From NCBI GenBank assembly GCA_913057825.1, contig CAJXOW010000004.1, positions 1-64,000 on the forward strand: a stretch of 64,000 nucleotides of DNA, read 5' to 3'. The stretch is from an uncultured Balneolaceae bacterium. GTDB taxonomy: Bacteria > Bacteroidota > Rhodothermia > Balneolales > Balneolaceae. The notes below the pieces were generated by a model that saw nothing but the letters and a program-made list of their open reading frames with translations, was not told the DNA's origin and ran no database searches. Below are positions 55,330 to 64,000 of this stretch, in pieces. The position numbers and the translations under genes were made by a program. How positions within the stretch are numbered: the stretch's first letter is position 1; every line of letters begins with the position of its first letter.

Positions 55330-57690
55330 ATGAAATATTTATCCGACTATCATACTTCAGGGCGACGGGTCCTGACGTCACTAATATTGCTGCCACTTTT
55401 CTTTTTAAAGCTGGGGTCACAACAGGATGTCCTGTATGCTCAGGATTACCGAGATGCCTCCCTCCCGGTTGATGAGCGCGTGGAACTTTTGCTTGATGAA
55501 ATGACGATTGAAGAAAAAATCGGGCAGATGACGCAGTTGAACATCTCCATGGTCAATCCGTCCGGCGAGCAGCGGGATGTTAATCTGGATGAGAAAAAAG
55601 CTCGCGATCTGTTACTGAACCATCACATCGGCTCATTCCTGAATGGCGAAGCCGTCCCTCCCCGACAATGGATTGACTATATCCGGGAATTACAAAAAAT
55701 TGCCGTGGAGGAGACCCGGCTCGGTATTCCGGTTATTTACGGTATTGACCACATTCACGGAGCCAGCTACGTGCAAGGCAGTGCTATCTTTCCTCATAAT
55801 ATTAATATAGGGGCGACCTTTAACCCGGAACATGCTCGCCAAAATGGACACATTACCGCCCTGGAATCTGCTCCCCTGGGACATCATTGGAACTTTGCCC
55901 CCGTGTTGGACCTGGGACAAAATCCCTATTGGGCTCGTATGTATGAAACCTTCGGAGAAGATCCGCTGTTGGCGGCTGAGCTTGGAACCGCTTATGTAAA
56001 CGGGTTGCAGGCAGATCTCAGACCCATTGCTCCTTATCGTGTCGCCGCCACCGGCAAGCACTTCCTCGGTTACTCGGTTCCCCGTTCCGGATGGGATCGC
56101 ACCCCCGTTGATTTATCGATGCAGACTATTCATGAGTTTCACCGCCCGCCCTTCCAGGCGGCGATCGATGCCGGTCTTAAAACCATCATGGTAAACAGTT
56201 CCGAAATAAACGGCGTCCCCGTGCATGCCTCACGCCTGCTTTTGTCGGATTTACTGCGAGACCAGATGGGATTCGAGGGCGTGATTGTCACGGACTGGGC
56301 CGACATAGGGAAATTGGTCAACTATCATTACACAGCCCGTGATTATACCGAAGCCACCTTCCAGGCGATCCATGCCGGTGTCGATATGAGCATGACTCCT
56401 GAATCGCTGGAGTTTAATAAAAGCCTCCTAAAACTGGTTGAAAGCGAGAAAGTAACTGAAGAACGACTCGACCAATCAGTCCGACGTATTTTACGCCTGA
56501 AGTTCGAACTCGGTTTGTTTGAACATCCCTATCCTTCCGGCAACGGAATCGATCGGATTGGCAGTGAGGGGCACCGGCAAAAAGCACTCCAGGCGGCCCG
56601 CGAATCGATGGTTTTACTGAAAAACGACAAACAAACCCTTCCGCTGTCCGATAATTTACGGCAGATCATGGTCGTAGGCCCCACGGCCCGTGACAAAAGC
56701 AACCTGGCCGGAGGATGGACCATCGCCTGGCAGGGAGCCACCGAGGATCGCTACCCGGAATCTATGCTTACCATATATGATGCCATTTCCGAAAAGTTTT
56801 CACAGAGTAACGTCGTGACGATGGATTCGATCGGAGATCCCGGTTCGGACTTATACAAAAAGTTTGAGCGAATGGCTGACCAATCCGACGCTATAATTGT
56901 TGCGGCGGGAGAATCCAATTATACCGAGTTTGTCGGCAACATCACCAATCTGGAACTGCCGGGCGATCAACATCAATTGATCCGTGCCGCACAAGCTACC
57001 GGGAAACCTGTGATTCTGGTTCTAGTCGAGGGACGTCCACGGGTTATCACAGACCTAGTACCGGAAACGGAAGCCATAATCTGGGCCGGGCTGCCCGGAT
57101 TCGAGGGGGCCGAAGCTATAGCCGATGTATTGAGCGGCGATTACAATCCCGGCGGGAAACTTCCCTTTTCTTATCCACAGTTCGTCGGACATTTTGTGCC
57201 CTACAATCATAAACCGAGTGCTGTCTATTACTTTGATGCCGAGATTGCCAATAACATCGAACAAGCCGACAAAACAACGGCTTTATGGTCGTTCGGCCAC
57301 GGGCTGAGTTACACCTCGTTTGATTACCGCGATATCACCATCAACGATACCAGCCTTACCAACAAACAAAATCTGACAGCAACCATTATCGTGAAAAATA
57401 CGGGATCATGGTCCGGCACCGAAACCGTTCTCTGGTATTTGTCAGACGAAGTGGGACGTATTACCCGCCCGGTGAAGGAGCTCGTGCATTTTGAACGGGT
57501 TGCGCTGGAACCCGGCGAAAATCGTCGGCTGACCTTCACCATCAAGCCGGAGCAGCATCTGTCCTATCCCGACTTTGCCGGCAAGCCGGTTCTGGAAAGC
57601 GGGTATTTTACATTGCATGTCGGAGATGAGAAAGTGCGCTTTAAGCTGAATACGGCCTCGGAAACCTCCGACTTGCAGATCGATTTCTAA
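55330..57690 (+). CDS. GH3 beta-glucosidase
   Basis: A 786-residue exported enzyme with a signal-like hydrophobic N-terminus (VLTSLILLPLFFLKLG). The GH3 barrel, second alpha/beta-sandwich and fibronectin-like C-terminal domain are all present. The nucleophile is Asp322 in GVIVTDWADIG, with the substrate-binding KH pair in TGKHFLGY (Lys243-His244) and GEDPLLA earlier. It removes terminal glucose from beta-glucan oligosaccharides, fitting the GH16/SusCD locus it faces. Divergent from the sigma factor; the start lacks a clear Shine-Dalgarno site. Confidence 0.93.
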   Translation: MKYLSDYHTSGRRVLTSLILLPLFFLKLGSQQDVLYAQDYRDASLPVDERVELLLDEMTIEEKIGQMTQLNISMVNPSGEQRDVNLDEKKARDLLLNHHIGSFLNGEAVPPRQWIDYIRELQKIAVEETRLGIPVIYGIDHIHGASYVQGSAIFPHNINIGATFNPEHARQNGHITALESAPLGHHWNFAPVLDLGQNPYWARMYETFGEDPLLAAELGTAYVNGLQADLRPIAPYRVAATGKHFLGYSVPRSGWDRTPVDLSMQTIHEFHRPPFQAAIDAGLKTIMVNSSEINGVPVHASRLLLSDLLRDQMGFEGVIVTDWADIGKLVNYHYTARDYTEATFQAIHAGVDMSMTPESLEFNKSLLKLVESEKVTEERLDQSVRRILRLKFELGLFEHPYPSGNGIDRIGSEGHRQKALQAARESMVLLKNDKQTLPLSDNLRQIMVVGPTARDKSNLAGGWTIAWQGATEDRYPESMLTIYDAISEKFSQSNVVTMDSIGDPGSDLYKKFERMADQSDAIIVAAGESNYTEFVGNITNLELPGDQHQLIRAAQATGKPVILVLVEGRPRVITDLVPETEAIIWAGLPGFEGAEAIADVLSGDYNPGGKLPFSYPQFVGHFVPYNHKPSAVYYFDAEIANNIEQADKTTALWSFGHGLSYTSFDYRDITINDTSLTNKQNLTATIIVKNTGSWSGTETVLWYLSDEVGRITRPVKELVHFERVALEPGENRRLTFTIKPEQHLSYPDFAGKPVLESGYFTLHVGDEKVRFKLNTASETSDLQIDF

Positions 57691-57757
57691 AAAAAAACGC
57701 GAAGGAGAACGCTGGATCGACCATTACCTGCAGTCGAACCTGTTCTCCTCCGCGCTT
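57691..57757. terminator. Bidirectional terminator between GH3 and cupredoxin genes
   Basis: AAAAAAAA precedes CGCGAAGGAGAAC (57698-57710), which pairs with GTTCTCCTCCGCG (57742-57754), one mismatch, and CTTTAT follows. The A tract on one side and T-rich end on the other suit termination from both converging genes. Confidence 0.78.
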
Positions 57758-57808
57758 TATAATTCGTTCGATACTTATTTAATCGAACGGCGCTCTACTA
57801 ATGATATC

Positions 57809-58273
57809 CTATTTAACGGTCAGTACTCCTTTCATGCCGGCCATGTAGTGACCCGGGAAGGTGCAGATGTAGGGATATTCACCCGGCGCTTTCGGTACCG
57901 TAAAGGTAACCTCCACCGTTTCACCGCCGCCGGCCAGCGCTGTGGCTGCCACGATCGATTCCTTGTGGTCGGGCGAAATATACTCATTGTCGGCGGCCTG
58001 CATTGAAGCCATTGCCACCTTATCGACATCGGCGTCTTTGTCAATCACGACCACGTTATGAGCCATCGCCATCTTGGGCATTTCACTCTCGGTCGTATAT
58101 CTGATCGTTATTTGCTCACCGGGAGCTGCCTCGATCGCGGTCACGTCAAACTTCAGGTTATCAGTCCCGATGATCTCAATCGTCCGGGCCGAGTCATCCC
58201 CACCGTTCGAAGCCATGGCAACTCCGGTGAAGGTCAAAGTGAAAAATAGAATAAAAGTTGTTAAATATCTCAT
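57809..58273 (-). CDS. Azurin/auracyanin-like blue copper protein
   Basis: A 154-residue exported cupredoxin with a signal peptide (cleavage near GVAMA). Type-1 copper ligands are readable: His72 in AHNVV, then Cys137, His142 and Met147 in CTFPGHYMAGMKG, the azurin/auracyanin loop. It should shuttle electrons in the periplasm. It follows the NirK-like gene by 54 bases on the same strand, so it may be that enzyme's electron donor. An inserted acidic stretch before the copper loop is unremarkable. Confidence 0.93.
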   Translation of the reverse strand: MRYLTTFILFFTLTFTGVAMASNGGDDSARTIEIIGTDNLKFDVTAIEAAPGEQITIRYTTESEMPKMAMAHNVVVIDKDADVDKVAMASMQAADNEYISPDHKESIVAATALAGGGETVEVTFTVPKAPGEYPYICTFPGHYMAGMKGVLTVK

Positions 58274-58327
58274 TTTGGATCCTCAATTTTATGAATTAGT
58301 TGGATATAATTTTTCAAATATTATTGG

Positions 58328-59461
58328 TTACTTCTCACGCGGACCGGCTTTCAGCAGACCGGTGGCCCCTTTAACGGCATCGGCGAATTCGTGGTCGACC
58401 AGCACGTACTTACCTTCTTCCGGAACAATGAACTCGATGGTGGCCGAATTGGACGCACCAAGCAGTACCGTTTGCATACCGCGCATTTCATTTTGCGGGT
58501 GACCTTCCATCCAGACCCGGTCAAAGATCGCACCGATCACATGAAAACTGGACGTTCCGCTGGGTCCGTTGTTGGAAACATGCAATCGCACACGGTCACC
58601 TGCTTTAGCCTTCAGCGGCTGCTCATGCAGCACTTTCGTATGTCCGTTAAACACGACTTGCGAGGGCTTTCGGTTTTCCGCCGCTTCATTATCATACTGA
58701 TGCAGGTCGCCCGGTCCTTCGCGCAGGTAGTATTCAGACTGAACAATGGCATACTCCTTATCCACTTTGTCGTCTGTCTCATACCCATCCTTGGGGGATA
58801 CCACCACGAGGCCATGCTGACCCATCGCCGTGTGCATAAGCACGCTCGGAGTTCCGCAGTGGTAGATGTAACTGCCCGGGTAGTTCGCGACCCAGTCAAA
58901 TTTGATCGTCTGACCCGGTCCGATACTCCGCCATTTATCATCCTTGGCCACCGTTCCCGCGTGGAAATCCATTGAGTGCGGCATCGGCATGCTGGCGCCT
59001 TTCGGTTTCTGATAGGCGTTTTGAGCAACCTGCTGCATAAAAGGCGCGCCCTCTTTACTGGGCTCGGTAATCGTGATCGTCTCGTTCGAACGGTTCTTCA
59101 TGGTGAACGTAATGCGATCGCCCTCGCGGACATGCAACACGGGTCCAGGTACCGTTCCGCCGAAGGTCCAGGCCTGGTAGCGCACTCCGGGAGCCACCTC
59201 GATTTCCTGTACAAGAACATCGATACGCACTTCGTGATGCTTGTTGCCTTCGTAATCCAATGGCTTCAACTCGGGAAGCATCGTTACATACTCACCGACG
59301 ACCGGCGCGCCGTCATACTCCTCGGTGTACACTTCGGCTTCCGGCATACCGAACGTCATACCGTCCTGTTGATACTCCGCCGTCTGGGCCTGTGCCATAC
59401 CCAGCAGGCCGGCCGTTAAAAATAGAATGATCGAATAAACAGTTGATTTATAGAAATTCAT
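58328..59461 (-). CDS. AniA/NirK-type two-domain copper nitrite reductase-like protein
   Basis: A 377-residue exported two-domain cupredoxin (signal peptide ends about residue 25). Type-2 copper and catalytic residues are complete: Asp165 and His167 in HSMDFHA, His201, His307 in SSFHVIG and His357 in LVDHEF. The C-terminal motif set (SSFHVIGAIFD, VDHEF) is close to AniA-class nitrite reductases. The type-1 site has His162, Cys202 and His210, but where AniA has its axial Met the sequence has Gln215 in HTAMGQHG, with Met213 two residues earlier. It should reduce nitrite to NO or a related reaction; the altered ligand needs testing. No other denitrification genes are nearby. Confidence 0.85.
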   Translation of the reverse strand: MNFYKSTVYSIILFLTAGLLGMAQAQTAEYQQDGMTFGMPEAEVYTEEYDGAPVVGEYVTMLPELKPLDYEGNKHHEVRIDVLVQEIEVAPGVRYQAWTFGGTVPGPVLHVREGDRITFTMKNRSNETITITEPSKEGAPFMQQVAQNAYQKPKGASMPMPHSMDFHAGTVAKDDKWRSIGPGQTIKFDWVANYPGSYIYHCGTPSVLMHTAMGQHGLVVVSPKDGYETDDKVDKEYAIVQSEYYLREGPGDLHQYDNEAAENRKPSQVVFNGHTKVLHEQPLKAKAGDRVRLHVSNNGPSGTSSFHVIGAIFDRVWMEGHPQNEMRGMQTVLLGASNSATIEFIVPEEGKYVLVDHEFADAVKGATGLLKAGPREK

Positions 59462-59921
59462 AGTTTTGAAACGTTTAGATTATTAATTAAGACTACCCTA
59501 TCTGAAATTGATTTACACCACCTGCTGCAACTCCTGTGCCAAAAAGAGAAATTTATCTGAGATTTTTTAGAAGGGCCGGCTGGTGGGATATTTCAGGAGC
59601 AAAATAATTTTTATTTACTTAAAGGAATTATGGGAGGAGCGAGTTGCCGGAAACTTGAATTTGCAATTTTGCGATACTTCATTCTCTCTTTTGCAATGCT
59701 AAGGGACGTTGCCATTACACTCAGCGAACTACTTTAGGAAACAATACAAGAGCTCAATCAGCATTTATCCGCTATCAATCGAGCAAAATATACTACTAAA
59801 AGATAATTTGGTAAAATTTTTAACTAAAAAATACTTCTACCCGAACTTATTTATCCAATTTGGATTTATTAACTGTTTTGTATTGTTTTAAAATTCAAAT
59901 GGCAATAGATGATAATCCAGT
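59462..59921. other. Divergent intergenic region
   Basis: About 460 AT-rich bases between the NirK-like gene and an AraC-type regulator. A 60-codon frame on the plus strand is low-complexity and not credible. No full FNR/NnrR-type palindrome could be identified. Confidence 0.55.
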
Positions 59922-60746
59922 ATGTCGCCGGCTACGCAACCCCATAACACCAAATTACATTTTACCAAGCACCGGGGGGCTATAAAGTCCGGTATCATTA
60001 AAAACATAATGGAAATTGAAGGAGACGGCCTACCGACCTCGTTGCGCCTTTACCCGCGAAACACGCCGGAAATTCTCATTAATTTGGCTGATCCAATCCT
60101 CGGGAGGATCCAAAACCGTAGGATCACAGCTGAGGGCACAACCATCCAGGGAAGCAAAAAAACGTATGTCGAAGCGGAGCATCCCCCCTCATGTGATTTC
60201 ATCAGCATTCGCTTCACTCCAAACGGCATTTACAAGTTATTCGGGATCCCACAGACTGAGTTTACCAATCATTTGTATCAGTTAGGCGACATTATGGACG
60301 ATCCGATCCACCTCATTGACACGCTGAAAAATACAACCATTACCCGGGAGAGAATTCAACATATAAATCAATGGCTTCAGCTCCATATTTCCCAAATGGA
60401 AGTTCCCATGAATCTGCTCTCTGATTTTATTATACATCATCTATCAAGGGATCCTTCCCTTACCGTCAAGAAACTGGTCGAAAAAACCGGCTACACCCGC
60501 AAACACCTGGCACAAAGATTTAAGAAAGAGACGGGACTGACCATCAAGAAATTCCAGAAAATTCAACGGGTTTACCGCATCCTCAAACAGGTGAATGACG
60601 TCCCCCAACCCCCATGGGCGAGATTGGCTTGCCATCATGGATACTTCGACCAAAGCCATTTTATCAGGGATTTCAAACGGTTTACAGGACTTACCCCAAC
60701 TGAATATACCCGCCTGGAAATCTCTGAGAATAAGATTAAAAGTTAA
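59922..60746 (+). CDS. AraC-family transcriptional regulator
   Basis: A 274-residue regulator: an N-terminal sensor of the DUF6597 type (about 20-140; LINLADPILGR, SIRFTPNGIYKLFG) and a C-terminal AraC double helix-turn-helix (SLTVKKLVEKTGYTRKHLAQ; ACHHGYFDQSHFIRDF and KRFTGLTPTEY). It binds DNA in the cytoplasm. It is divergent from the NirK-like gene and followed within 90 bases by a membrane cupin, its most likely target or partner. Confidence 0.9.
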   Translation: MSPATQPHNTKLHFTKHRGAIKSGIIKNIMEIEGDGLPTSLRLYPRNTPEILINLADPILGRIQNRRITAEGTTIQGSKKTYVEAEHPPSCDFISIRFTPNGIYKLFGIPQTEFTNHLYQLGDIMDDPIHLIDTLKNTTITRERIQHINQWLQLHISQMEVPMNLLSDFIIHHLSRDPSLTVKKLVEKTGYTRKHLAQRFKKETGLTIKKFQKIQRVYRILKQVNDVPQPPWARLACHHGYFDQSHFIRDFKRFTGLTPTEYTRLEISENKIKS

Positions 60747-60831
60747 CAGGTTACATTTTTACAATATACTTGGCTAGACCCATCATAGCTTGATCACGAT
60801 CATTGGATTACCAGCTAAAAACTCATTCGCT

Positions 60832-61467
60832 ATGATACTTTGGTGGATTGGTGGAATTATCGTCGGCTATTTATCGATCGGATATCTTTTTCACCTGGTT
60901 CTCTTCCCGGAAACCAAACCCAACCCACAAAACTATTTAAAAACGGGAGACTTATTAAAAACTGAAACCGGTGGAAATGAGATCAAAATGCTCGGGTGGG
61001 AAAACGATGATGTAATTCTTCAATTAACGTTCGACCCGGGTGCTGAAGGCCCCCCTGTTCACATCCAAACGGAGTGGGACGAATATTACAAGGTTTTGGA
61101 AGGACAACTTTCGCTTTGGTATGACGGTGAAACAAAAAAGCTCAGTGAGGGGGAAGAAATCACGATCCCACGAGGTATTCCTCACAAGCCGTTTAATCCC
61201 ACCGATGATCCGGTAGTAAGCAAAGGAAAAATGCCTGCTCAATTTGTCATGTACCTGGATCAGATTTACAAATACATGGATGAAGATGAACGAAACGCTG
61301 AGCCACCCCGCATGATATTCCAAATGGCCGTCTCCAATCAATACTTTGACTCCTACCTCGGAGAAGGACCCCCCGTTTGGGTTCAGAAATTTCTGAATTT
61401 CCTCTTAATTCCCCTCGCTCGTCTTATGGGATACCAATCTTTCTACGAAAAATATCGAATCCGATAA
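60832..61467 (+). CDS. Membrane-anchored cupin protein
   Basis: A 211-residue protein with an N-terminal membrane helix (ILWWIGGIIVGYLSIGYLF) and a cupin domain: motif 1 GPPVHIQTEWDEYYKVLEG and motif 2 GEEITIPRGIPHKPFNP. The histidines of both motifs (PVH and PH) are kept, so a metal site is plausible. The start is set at the ATG of MILWW; a TTG at 60790 would add 14 residues without a ribosome-binding site. It follows the AraC regulator and is probably part of that unit. Function unknown. Confidence 0.78.
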   Translation: MILWWIGGIIVGYLSIGYLFHLVLFPETKPNPQNYLKTGDLLKTETGGNEIKMLGWENDDVILQLTFDPGAEGPPVHIQTEWDEYYKVLEGQLSLWYDGETKKLSEGEEITIPRGIPHKPFNPTDDPVVSKGKMPAQFVMYLDQIYKYMDEDERNAEPPRMIFQMAVSNQYFDSYLGEGPPVWVQKFLNFLLIPLARLMGYQSFYEKYRIR

Positions 61468-61658
61468 TCAACGAAGGTGGTTGTTAAGAGTGAGATGGAA
61501 ACGTTGATATATCGATCAGCTTTCCTCCAGCTGCTGAAACAATAACTCCGCTGATTGTGTTAAAGAAAACGGCCCAAGGTGTTTTTATATAGAAAATTAT
61601 TAATCAACATTGTAAATTTTTTCGAGTGATTTTAACAACTATTTGATATTCAGTATCT

Positions 61659-63440
61659 ATGTCGTTTGAAATCACGTTTGTCATTTTCTTGCTGCTTGTG
61701 GCGTTCTTTCTGTTTGCGACCGATTATGTCTCCTTTGACATTGCCGCATTGATCTTGCTTTTCTCACTCCTGGCAACTGGTATTTTAACCCTGGATGAAG
61801 GCCTTTCCGGGGTAAGTCACCCGGCTACCGTGACGATTGGCTGTATGTTTATCTTGAGCGAGGGGTTGCGGCGGACCGGCATCCTTAACAAGGCGGGCGA
61901 TTTTTTCTCAAAACGCCTTCAACAAAATTTTTGGTTCTGGATGCTGGTCATGATGCTGTTTATCAGCCTGATGTCGTCAATTATGAATAACACCGCGGTG
62001 GTGATCATCTTTATCCCGATCCTGATCCGGGTCGCCGATGATCTGGGCATAAGTGCCTCGAAACTGTTGATGCCGGTATCGTTCGCCGCGATTATGGGAG
62101 GTATTTGTACATTGATTGGTACTTCCACCAACATCCTGGTCGCCTCCATCGCAGAATCCCAGGGGGTAGCAAGTTTTTCGATCTTTGATTTTACGCCGGT
62201 CGGACTGGGACTGCTGGTTACAGGGTATCTTTTCCTCTTTGTAGTCGGTATTAAAATGATACCTCCACGACGGAAAGAAAAAGAAGAACTGACCGAGGAA
62301 TACGAGATGGGAAACTACCTGACTGATCTGGTGGTCGAGCCGGGATCCAACCTTATCGGTAATACCCTGGATGAAGATGCGCTGACCGAACAGTTTGACC
62401 TGGACGTTCTTCGCATATTCAAATCAGACCGCAACCAATCGGCGCAGCGGAGCAATGTTAAAATCCAGAGCGGGGATACCCTTCGATTCAGGGGTAGTGC
62501 TGCAGAAATTGACAAGCTTCTGAACCGCGAGGATCTGATCCCCCTTGCTGCACACAATTGGTTTGACGTTGACCTCCGGCACGGTCGAGATGCCCTTATC
62601 GAAGCCGTCGTATCTCCGGAGTCGACCTTGGAGGGCAAAAGCCTGGATGAACTGAATTTCTATCAGAACTACGGGGCCGTCCCACTGGCCATACGACACC
62701 ATGGCGAACTCAAGCACGAGGAGTTAAACAAAATCAAGTTAGATGGTGGAGACTCGCTATTGCTAAGTCTAAGCTCGGATCGAATAGCCGAAATTGAAAA
62801 CAACCCCGCTTTTGTCATTGCTTCTGAAGTGGACGTCATGCGACAGCGGTCCAATAAAACGTTCATCGCCCTCAGCATCCTGCTGAGCGTTGTGGGCGTA
62901 GGCGCCCTGGAGCTGCTGCCGATCGCCGTCAGCGCCGGCGGGGGCGTGATCTTGATGATCCTGACAGGATGCCTGTCGACCGAAGAGGCCTATAATGCAG
63001 TTAACTGGCGAATTATTATGCTTTTAGCCGGTGTGATCCCTATGGGCATAGCGATGGATAAAACCGGTGCCGCAGGACTCATGGCCCAGACGCTGGTTGA
63101 CCAACTGGCGGCGTGGGGACCCCATGCGCTTCTGGGGGGCTTTTACCTGCTTACCATGCTGCTGTCCGCCATTATATCGACGAATGCTTCGGCCGCACTG
63201 GTGGCACCGCTGGCTATCGAAATCGCTCAAGCCATCGGCGTAAATCCCGAGCCCTTTATCATCAGTGTCTCCTATGCCGCTTCCCTTACCTTCCTGACCC
63301 CGTTCGGACACCACGCCAACACCCTGATTTATGGGGCCGGTCAATACCGGTTTACCGATTTCACCAAAGTGGGCCTGCCGATTAACCTGCTCTTCTGGGC
63401 CCTGGCTGTGTTTCTGATTCCCACGATCTGGCCGTTTTGA
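61659..63440 (+). CDS. SLC13-type anion permease with two RCK-C domains
   Basis: A 593-residue inner-membrane transporter: membrane half 1 (1-210) with NNTAVVIIFIP, a cytoplasmic loop holding two TrkA-C/RCK-C domains (about 225-300 and 310-395; VVEPGSNLIGNTLDE), and membrane half 2 (400-593) with TNASAALVAPLA. Both repeats carry the N-T/A motifs of the divalent-anion symporter family. It may import sulfate, a dicarboxylate or another anion with Na+. Transcribed alone. Confidence 0.88.
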   Translation: MSFEITFVIFLLLVAFFLFATDYVSFDIAALILLFSLLATGILTLDEGLSGVSHPATVTIGCMFILSEGLRRTGILNKAGDFFSKRLQQNFWFWMLVMMLFISLMSSIMNNTAVVIIFIPILIRVADDLGISASKLLMPVSFAAIMGGICTLIGTSTNILVASIAESQGVASFSIFDFTPVGLGLLVTGYLFLFVVGIKMIPPRRKEKEELTEEYEMGNYLTDLVVEPGSNLIGNTLDEDALTEQFDLDVLRIFKSDRNQSAQRSNVKIQSGDTLRFRGSAAEIDKLLNREDLIPLAAHNWFDVDLRHGRDALIEAVVSPESTLEGKSLDELNFYQNYGAVPLAIRHHGELKHEELNKIKLDGGDSLLLSLSSDRIAEIENNPAFVIASEVDVMRQRSNKTFIALSILLSVVGVGALELLPIAVSAGGGVILMILTGCLSTEEAYNAVNWRIIMLLAGVIPMGIAMDKTGAAGLMAQTLVDQLAAWGPHALLGGFYLLTMLLSAIISTNASAALVAPLAIEIAQAIGVNPEPFIISVSYAASLTFLTPFGHHANTLIYGAGQYRFTDFTKVGLPINLLFWALAVFLIPTIWPF

Positions 63441-63491
63441 TTCGAAGCTGTGCCCCTCTGAAACTTTAATAGTCAGTGGGATATCGGCGCC

Positions 63492-63956
63492 TTAATCCAA
63501 GTTCCTGACGTAAGTGATATAATCCGTATTCAGCGGGTCGCCACCTGCTTGTCTGACCAATTTGGCCACCTGTCCGCGGTGGTGTTCTCCATGTATGATC
63601 ACATGGGTTAGAATATCCCGGATCGCGGTCCTGAACTCTTTTCCCTTGCTGTTCCGGTAGACCAGGTCTTGCGCCAGTCGTTCCTCTGAAAGATCCGAGA
63701 GAAATTCCCGGTACTGCTTATGGGCTTCGAGCATTTGTTTTTCGACTTCACCGGCCTCAAAATCGGGCCAGATTTCAATGCCCTCGAGCGACTCCTTCTG
63801 TAGTCGCCTTATCCACACCTGCTTGGCCGCTATGAGGTGGGTGAATATTTCTTTGGCTTCAGACAGATCCAACGATGTATTCGTTATTTGCTCGTAAACC
63901 TTCTGATTCATACGCGCATCATAATCGAATAGCCGCTCATAATATTGAATCGTCAT
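63492..63956 (-). CDS. DinB-family protein
   Basis: A 154-residue four-helix bundle protein of the DinB/YfiT type. Probable metal ligands are His40 (FTHLIAAKQVW), His122 and His126 (HVIIHGEHHRGQVA). Family members include damage-inducible proteins and thiol transferases such as bacillithiol S-transferases; the substrate is not evident. The gene is convergent with the permease and complete within the window. Confidence 0.88.
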   Translation of the reverse strand: MTIQYYERLFDYDARMNQKVYEQITNTSLDLSEAKEIFTHLIAAKQVWIRRLQKESLEGIEIWPDFEAGEVEKQMLEAHKQYREFLSDLSEERLAQDLVYRNSKGKEFRTAIRDILTHVIIHGEHHRGQVAKLVRQAGGDPLNTDYITYVRNLD

Positions 63957-64000
63957 AATGACTTATTATCTGGTTCCCATATCTCGTTTGAAGCTTTCGA

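Noticed and set aside
59709-59891. 60-codon frame in the AT-rich gap before the AraC gene
   Set aside because: Low-complexity Phe/Leu/Lys/Ile composition and no start signal.
1-64000. CRISPR arrays, tRNA, rRNA, integrases and prophage genes
   Set aside because: None could be found by eye; no regular spacer-repeat series or tRNA cloverleaf was recognised.

Overview
The window looks like a chromosomal segment of a Gram-negative Bacteroidota-type bacterium. The best guess is the Balneolota/Rhodothermota side (Balneolaceae-like, moderate confidence). Support comes from a SusC/SusD pair with an ECF sigma factor and FecR, many lipoproteins with a clear lipobox, DUF5916 and DUF4856 families, an iron cluster with imelysin and an HTTM protein, and few strong Shine-Dalgarno sites. 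I saw no rRNA, tRNA, CRISPR array, intact transposase or prophage.

Layout. 1-4.7 kb: end of a glutamate dehydrogenase, a cold-shock protein with a clear terminator, a small AraC-type regulator, an orphan GAF histidine kinase and a cupin/unknown pair. 4.8-6.7 kb: TlpA-like thioredoxin and CcdA operon, abutting a beheaded site-2 protease. 7.1-13.7 kb: minus-strand iron cluster (DUF4856, imelysin, HTTM protein, FecA-like receptor), punctuated by a GC-rich palindromic repeat that also sits beside tryptophanase (14.1-15.5 kb). 15.8-20.4 kb: a tandemly duplicated outer-membrane-protein/lipoprotein locus with one decayed barrel gene and lipoproteins whose ends are conserved but whose middles differ. 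20.5-23.3 kb: fatty acid hydroxylase, a cobalamin riboswitch facing two small overlapping ORFs, and a CPBP protease. 23.3-28.1 kb: a decay zone with a broken DUF5916 gene, a Tat-type amine oxidase, a TPR/DUF5916 chimera, a cytochrome c lipoprotein and a TPR remnant. 28.3-37.1 kb: two lipoproteins and three large membrane-anchored FlgO/TPR paralogues. 37.2-45.1 kb: a 606-residue protein of unknown function and an RND efflux operon whose pump gene carries one in-frame amber codon. 45.4-57.7 kb: a polysaccharide utilisation locus, probably for beta-1,3-glucan (GH16, surface binding lipoprotein, SusD, SusC with STN domain, FecR, ECF sigma; GH3 divergent). 57.8-59.5 kb: a blue copper protein and an AniA-type NirK-like protein. 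59.9-64 kb: AraC regulator, membrane cupin, SLC13-type transporter and DinB protein.

How genes work together. The sigma factor, FecR and the STN-bearing SusC should form a trans-envelope signalling relay that switches on glucan uptake. GH16 on the surface and GH3 inside or in the periplasm would complete degradation to glucose. The iron cluster should take up an iron chelate. TlpA and CcdA make a periplasmic thiol-reduction pair. The cupredoxin is a plausible electron donor to the NirK-like enzyme.

The most unusual points are the mosaic lipoprotein duplication, the palindromic repeat that lengthens a protein in frame, the cobalamin riboswitch without a recognisable B12 gene, the amber codon in an otherwise complete RND pump, and the altered axial copper-ligand position in the NirK-like protein.
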